From Stagonosporopsis chrysanthemi (Eukaryota > Ascomycota > Dothideomycetes > Pleosporales > Didymellaceae), in contig JAFISE010000007.1 of NCBI GenBank assembly GCA_022560025.1, positions 1 to 64,000 of the forward strand: 64,000 nucleotides of DNA. The letters run 5' to 3'. A program made the translations under genes and the position numbers. Below, one piece after another: positions 58,646-64,000 of this stretch (position 1 is its first letter; each line of letters starts with the position of its first letter). The notes under the pieces were generated by a model. It was given only the letters and a program-made list of their open reading frames with translations. It was not told the DNA's origin and did no database searches.

Positions 58646-59835
58646 GACGAAGTGTGATGATGACTATATTAATAGATTATACTCGCAGGTAGCACCACAA
58701 GTCAATGTGTGCTAAGGCAAAGAAAGTCTCCAGGACGACGAATAGAAGACGAACCCGATCAACGGAAGAAAAGATATGGCCTGATTTCTAGAAATGGAGG
58801 TGCATCCCAACTCAGGCGAAAACGAAGGAATGGAGAAGGGTCGAGAAACTGGGGCTGCCAACACTTTAGAGCGGGCTGACAGTCTTGGGTGTTTGCCGCC
58901 CCGATCTATATCTCTTTCACGCATTGTCTCCAGTCCCCGTACTGTTGGGTAAAGCCGTCATCAAACAATGCAGCCTGCGAAACAAAGTCTCAACCCTAGG
59001 GCCAAGATCAGCGTCCTTGAAACTAAGGTATAAGGGCAACAGACAGCCATTACGATTACTGTGACAGCAAGAGATAGATAGCAACGGGCACCATGCACAA
59101 CTGGTTGCGTCGCAGTCTGTAACGGGGTGATTGGAGCAGCGGTCTCTTGTGGTTGGGTGCAGCCAAAATCCGAAACGTGGTGGCGCAAAATGAAGCGAAG
59201 GTGAGGCACAACACCCTTCGTATCGTTCATGAGGGATATAGCAGCGGGACGAGGCTCATGACCTCACAACTGCCGGTGAAGATTGGAGAGCGCTGCATAT
59301 GAGAGCCTGCCTTCAGCGACATCGGTGCTTCATCTTCCAGATACAGCTATGGTGGGAATTTGATGCCAGTCGAAGAGAGGTGCGCATAGCTGTATGTAGG
59401 CATTAGGGAAAAGCGTTCTAGGATGATAAACTCGGTCGTCTCGGCCGCGATGCTGACTTAATACGATCATTCATAGGTGTCAAGGGATGCGTGCATCGTG
59501 CCGGGTGGGATCTACAGCGAACACACGCTAACCGCATTTGTCATTACGTCGGCCACTGCACATCCGCGTAAGGGAACACGAAGCCGACCGCGATTGCAGC
59601 GCTCCGAAGACGCTCGTCCACTAAAATTTCAGCATGGATGGCGGTATATACTCAGTTGGTCTGTGGTCAGGGCACAGCCCACCAGTACAATCATGCACGG
59701 CACCGTTGAGTCGCCGTGACATGACTTGGCGACATGCGAAGCCTCAAGATGGAGCAGAACATATGAACCAAGGCTTTACTAAGGCCTGAGCCGGTCTCGA
59801 TATTATGTGGATCTATGCTGTCTGTTATACATGCA
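58646..59835. other. Intergenic, no gene seen
   Basis: About 1.2 kb between the Ser/Thr-rich protein start and the end of the ABC transporter gene, both on minus. Short frames lack domains. The left part should be the promoter of the membrane protein gene. Confidence 0.5.
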
Positions 59836-62800
59836 TCAGGTTGGTACCTGCCGGTCAAGACTCTGCCCCAAGCTCATCTGATAATAAACGCCACGCTTCG
59901 CAAGCAGGTCCTGATGGGTTCCGCTCTCGACGATCTTCCCTCTTGCGAACACAATGATGCAATCAGCATCTTTGATAGTGCTCAAACGATGAGCGACCGC
60001 GACTGTGGTTCGTCCACTTTTCGCTGTCTCGAGGGCAGCTTGAACAATCTTCTCAGACTCCGTGTCGAGAGCTGATGTCGCTTCGTCTAATAGGAGTAGA
60101 CGAGGTTGTCGTATCAGCGCACGCGCAATGGCTATACGCTGTCGCTGTCCACCACTTAACTGTGACCCCCGCGAACCGCAGAGTGTGGCGAAGCCTTCAG
60201 GTAGCGATGTGATGAAATCGTGAATATTCGATTGCTTTGCGGCATGTTGGACTTGAGAATCCGTAACTTCAGTCTCCATGCCAATAGCGATGTTGTCACG
60301 TATTGACCCCTGGTACAAGACAGGCTCCTGTTGCACAAGAGCAATATCCCTACGATACTTGCGGGGACACAATGCTGGAATAGCGACGCCATCGCATAAT
60401 ACGCGTCCGGATAGAGGATCATAAAAGCGCTCGAGTAGTGCGATCATCGTTGACTTTCCGCAGCCGCTTGCACCGACGAACGCGATGAATCGGCCAGGAC
60501 GAACCTGTCACTGTCAGTGCTTTGCGTGGAAAACACAACATCCAACTTACATCAACATCGACACCCTCGAGAACCTTAGCATTAGGTCGAGACTCGTAGG
60601 CAAATGCAAGATCTTGCACATCGATATGTGTTGGACCTTTGTCATCACCATCTTCAAAGGGCGGCCTCGATGAATCCTCCTGAACAGCAGGCTGTAGGCG
60701 ACGTAGCCAAAAGACGTAATTGGCGGCGGTCGTCGTCTTAGTCAGGCTTGTAGTGTATGAGAAGAAAGCGGCTGCAGCCTCTCCAGAGAAGATGACCGCA
60801 ATGAAGACAGTGAAAAATTGTGTCGTGGTGTACTCATAGTAACTGATTAGGCGTCCGCCATACCAGAAGCCAAGCGCCATGGCGAGAAACGAAACTGACT
60901 GTGAAAGAGAATACCAGAACATAGTCCATACAAGGGCTTTGGTAGATCGAAGAGCAACACCGCTCAGACGACCCTCATACTGTTTGAGTATGTACTTCTC
61001 CAGTGCCAGACTGGACACAGTACGAATAGCAGATACTACCTCAGCAGCCAGAGCGGCGCTGCTGGCAAATCGTTTGCCAGTTTCTTCTTCGAGTTTAAAC
61101 TCGAGTCTGATGCGCACGTAGCCGGCAGCCACGAGTGGCGGCAGAGCTACAGAATTTGATCAGCTACAAGTCCTACCGTACTAGGGGTACACATACCTCC
61201 AAAGACAACTACGAGTCCAAGCTTCCAGCCAGTTGCTATGGCCAGTATAGAACTTGACAACACGTTGACAATGTTCACGAAGATGAGCATGACGTTAAAA
61301 CCCATGGTCTCTAGTATGTTGTTAGGATATGAAGAAAGGTTTGATGCCAATGCACCGCTGGCATTAGCTGGGTCGTCGAAGAATGCCATGTCTTGTTTCA
61401 AAATCAAGTCGAAGATTTCGCGCCGATATTTTCTCGAAGCATGCTGCATAAACGTCAGTATCGTCGATCAAGGTGAGAAAATAAAGTCACTTGCCTGTGC
61501 AACAATGACGCTCGCCCACCCTACGGCGGCATATACGAACAAATTTCCAAGTGCGACAATAAAAAACATTAGTGAATAGAAATCGCCTTGCTCAACGCCT
61601 GAGTTGGCGCTAAGTTAAAAAGCTTCAACGACCCGGGAGAAGAGGATGGCTTGAGCAGGGTAGGTCGCGCCACCAGCCAGCGTTGCCAGCCCTAGGACTA
61701 AATACCACTTGCATAGGTGCTTCTGCTCTTTGAAAATGATCCAGATGCACTGTATGAGGTTGTAATGGATACCGTCTTTCGTGCGCTCTTTGGCAGTATT
61801 GCCAATGCCAGATGCCTGAGTCTGAGTACAAACAAGCTTCATACTGTTGGCACTTTCCTTCTCATTCGTCTCGTCCTCGACTCCAGTACTAGTGTTGCCA
61901 AGGTCTTGCGCTCTGACTAGTCGTGAGTAAGCACCATCTCGAGAAAGCAGTTCGTCATGGGTGCCTTGCTCAATCACAGCCCCAGCCGCCATGACAGCTA
62001 TGTTGTCAGCATTTCGAATTGTGGACAATTTGTGTGCAATAACGATTGTCGTTCGGTCTTTAGATACCCTATCCAGGGCTTGTTGTACAATCTTCTCAGC
62101 ATTGGGATCTAATGCGCTGGTAGCTTCATCGAGCAGAAGAACTCTAGGTTCGGAAACGATACTGCGTGCGATAGCAAGCCTTTGCTTCTGCCCACCAGAA
62201 AGGTTCATCGCTCGCTCACCGAGCTCGGTATCGTAACCCTTCGGTAGACGTTCAATGAACTCATCGGCATAAGCATCCTTGCACGCCTTCTCGACTAGCG
62301 CGCGTTGTTTGGCGGCCGGGAGATCGGCCTTTGGCGTTCCGAACAGGCCGTAGGCCACGTTCTCATACACAGTTCCTGCGAAAAGTACAGGCTCCTGCTG
62401 AACCAAACGAACGTTGGTCCTCAACCAGTGCAGATTGAGTTCTCTAATGTCAACTCCGTCAAGGGAAATGGTACCTCTCGGGTGATCGTACCACCGCTCT
62501 AGTAAACCTATGATTGTAGACTTTCCGGAACCGCTTGCACCTACCAGAGCAGTCGTCTTGTTGGCAGGGGCTGATAGTTGTAATCGATCAAGAACGGTGA
62601 TATCGGGTCTGGCAGGGTACGCGAAGCTCACGCCTTCGATGCGTATGTCTCCATTACACGTTGTGGGAGTCTGGCCCCCTTCGTCGAGAGGATCTATTTC
62701 AGACTGCCGGTCGATCGTCCGGAATATCTCCTCTGCTGATGACGAAGCTTTGGTGAAAGCCAAGATTTGTGGCGCAATCTGAGTCATGGCCGTTGCAGCG

Positions 62801-63991
62801 ACAATGACGGCTAAAATGACTACGAAACTATCGTGGCGTGAGTGCTTGCTTAGCAAAATGGAAAGGGAAGGCATACACATCACCAGACTCGGTTATCTCA
62901 CCGCTATGATATCGACGAATGCCTTGCCAGAACGCAAGGGCGTAGCCAGAGTAGATACAGAAGAACTCCGTTGAGAAGAGGATCGCGTAGTTGGGCTTCT
63001 TCTTCATACCAACATCCATAGCATCGCCAAGCAACTTATTATATCTGATTGAGAGTAACGGGTTGAGCCAAAAGGAATGGACTGTACGAATAGTGGAAAA
63101 GACTTCTTCTGCGATCAAGCCCGCTCTCGAGTATATTGGAAGCTGCTCTGCCTCGTTCTTAGTGTCTATACCGACGCAGACAGCAGTGACGATCAAGATG
63201 GCAGGGACAATTCCTAAGGTGATCAGGGTGAGTTTCCATTGTACGACAAATGCCACGATGAAAGCGGTCACGAAGGTTGATACACCTTGTATGGTGATAG
63301 TCAATTTCTCCGAGATTCCGTTATTAACGTTGTTACCGTTAGTCGTAGCTTGGACGGTGACAGAAGCAGCCACATCTGAATCGAAGTAGGCGATGTTCTG
63401 CCGGAGAATGTGTTTGATAAAGTCGATTCGCAGCGCCTTGGTCGTGCGGATTGCAGAAATCGAGATCAGTACCTGAGCGCGTGAGCACATGCACAAGATT
63501 CTAAACAATTTGCTTCATTTACCGAATGAACGTAAACACAAGCAAATTTGGCTACAAACAAGTAGACAAAATAAAGACTGGTGTGCGTCAGTCCAATCCT
63601 CGGACCTTGCTGCAGCGGCTCCGTACGTATATTTATTCACTTGCGAACGATACTCAGCCGGATCCATGGTCCCGACGGCAAAGTCATTGAACGCAGTGAC
63701 GAATTTGCCAAACACCAGGTCCATGAGAGGTAGCAGCGCGCCGGCTGCGATGGCAGCAACAAAAGCAATGCCATTTAGCAGCCAACTTGTCCTGTCTGTG
63801 TACCTGAAGACGCGCTATCATGGTGTCAGGCAATATAGTCCATCACAATTCTGTGCGCATACCAGGTATGGCCCCATCCCGCCTTGGACTTCATCTTGTT
63901 TAGCATCGTTATCGACCGAATGGACGCTCTTCTTCTCATCTCCGCTCTTGCTGTGCGGTGACGACTTTTCCGCTTCTGCCTCTGACGGCAT
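59836..63991 (-). CDS. ABCB-type (MDR-like) ABC transporter, interrupted by one in-frame TAA
   Basis: Full transporter (TMD-NBD-TMD-NBD) for export of a drug, toxin or lipid; the substrate is unknown. Exons are 63863-63991, 63627-63814, 63523-63577, 62877-63472, 61495-62827, 61197-61443, 60551-61146 and 59836-60504; reading through the stop gives 1270 residues. Splicing gives the typical THR-rich YFVYLFVAKF helix and VVILAVIVAATAMTQIAPQ. NBD1 has GASGSGKST, LSGGQKQR and VLLLDEATSALD; NBD2 has GASGCGKST, LSGGQRQR and LLLLDEATSALD. A TAA at 61615-61617 (codon 727) lies at the start of the second membrane domain, after RVVEAF, where relatives usually have Gln. The rest is intact. The intron at 61444-61494 has a GC donor (GCAAGT) instead of GT. 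The gene may be dead, recently broken, or the base may be a sequencing error. I annotate it as coding with this defect. Confidence 0.85.
61444..61494 (-). other. GC-AG intron in the ABC transporter gene
   Basis: The exon before it ends GCACAG and the intron begins GCAAGT, a non-standard GC donor, ending TTATGCAG. Removing it joins the VIVAQ and HASRKYRRE segments in frame; no GT donor lies at this place. GC-AG introns are a small minority in fungi. Confidence 0.75.
61615..61617 (-). other. Premature stop codon (TAA) in the ABC transporter frame
   Basis: TAA at codon 727 follows GTT GAA GCT TTT. The same frame continues without further stops into a complete second half. No intron of normal size with a reasonable donor removes it without also deleting the conserved end of the first helix of the second membrane domain. 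Ancestral CAA (Gln) to TAA by one C-to-T change is the simplest explanation. Confidence 0.85.
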
Positions 63992-64000
63992 TTTGGGTGC

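Noticed and set aside
61600..61690. An intron removing the TAA in the ABC transporter
   Set aside because: The only usable donors are weak (GTGGCG) or give an intron of about 23 bases, and splicing would delete conserved sequence of the first helix of the second membrane domain.

Overview
This window is chromosomal DNA of a filamentous ascomycete (Pezizomycotina; Dothideomycetes is my best guess, by inference only). The reasons are genes split by many 45-60 base GT-AG introns with CTAAC/CTGAC-like branch points, a FlbD-type Myb regulator, an AA13 starch monooxygenase, a PTH11/rhodopsin-type membrane protein and an intracellular GH51 arabinofuranosidase. I modelled seventeen protein genes by joining exons in frame. 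I also found one clear pseudogene, one possible gene remnant, two long gene-free stretches (about 11 kb and 5.4 kb), and no convincing tRNA, rRNA, CRISPR or intact transposon.

Layout. 0.1-4.3 kb: a divergent starch-degrading pair, an AA13 lytic monooxygenase (-) and a GH13 alpha-amylase (+), each with a related C-terminal CBM20 starch-binding domain. 4.3-16.1 kb: gene-poor DNA with one possible remnant. 16.1-17.7 kb: a FlbD-like R2R3-Myb gene with a probable 5'UTR intron. 17.7-23.1 kb: a second gene-free stretch. 23.1-28.0 kb: a small acidic orphan, a seven-helix rhodopsin-like protein and an old-yellow-enzyme-type reductase. 28.9-33.2 kb: a divergent GH51 alpha-L-arabinofuranosidase and MFS sugar transporter, probably a sugar-release and uptake pair. 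34.3-39.0 kb: a TVP38-like SNARE-associated membrane protein, a three-helix orphan and an allantoate-permease-type MFS carrier. 40.1-41.1 kb: an unusual RING-YEATS protein. 41.8-43.0 kb: a decayed gene with two in-frame stops and a frameshift. 44.0-46.6 kb: a large LtrA-family membrane protein. 49.2-51.0 kb: an amino-acid permease. 53.7-55.0 kb: an FAD monooxygenase. 55.7-56.9 kb: a DUG3-like class II glutamine amidotransferase. 57.2-58.6 kb: a Ser/Thr-rich single-pass membrane protein. 59.8-64.0 kb: a complete ABCB-type ABC transporter gene interrupted by one in-frame TAA.

The strongest themes are polysaccharide use (starch and arabinan, each as a divergent enzyme-enzyme or enzyme-transporter pair sharing one promoter region with CreA-like motifs) and membrane transport or sensing (eight membrane proteins). 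The observations most worth checking are the RING-YEATS architecture, the premature stop in the ABC transporter together with the decayed gene at 42 kb (both fit C-to-T change), and the very long non-coding region upstream of the developmental regulator. Gene boundaries come from manual exon joining; every join listed keeps the reading frame.
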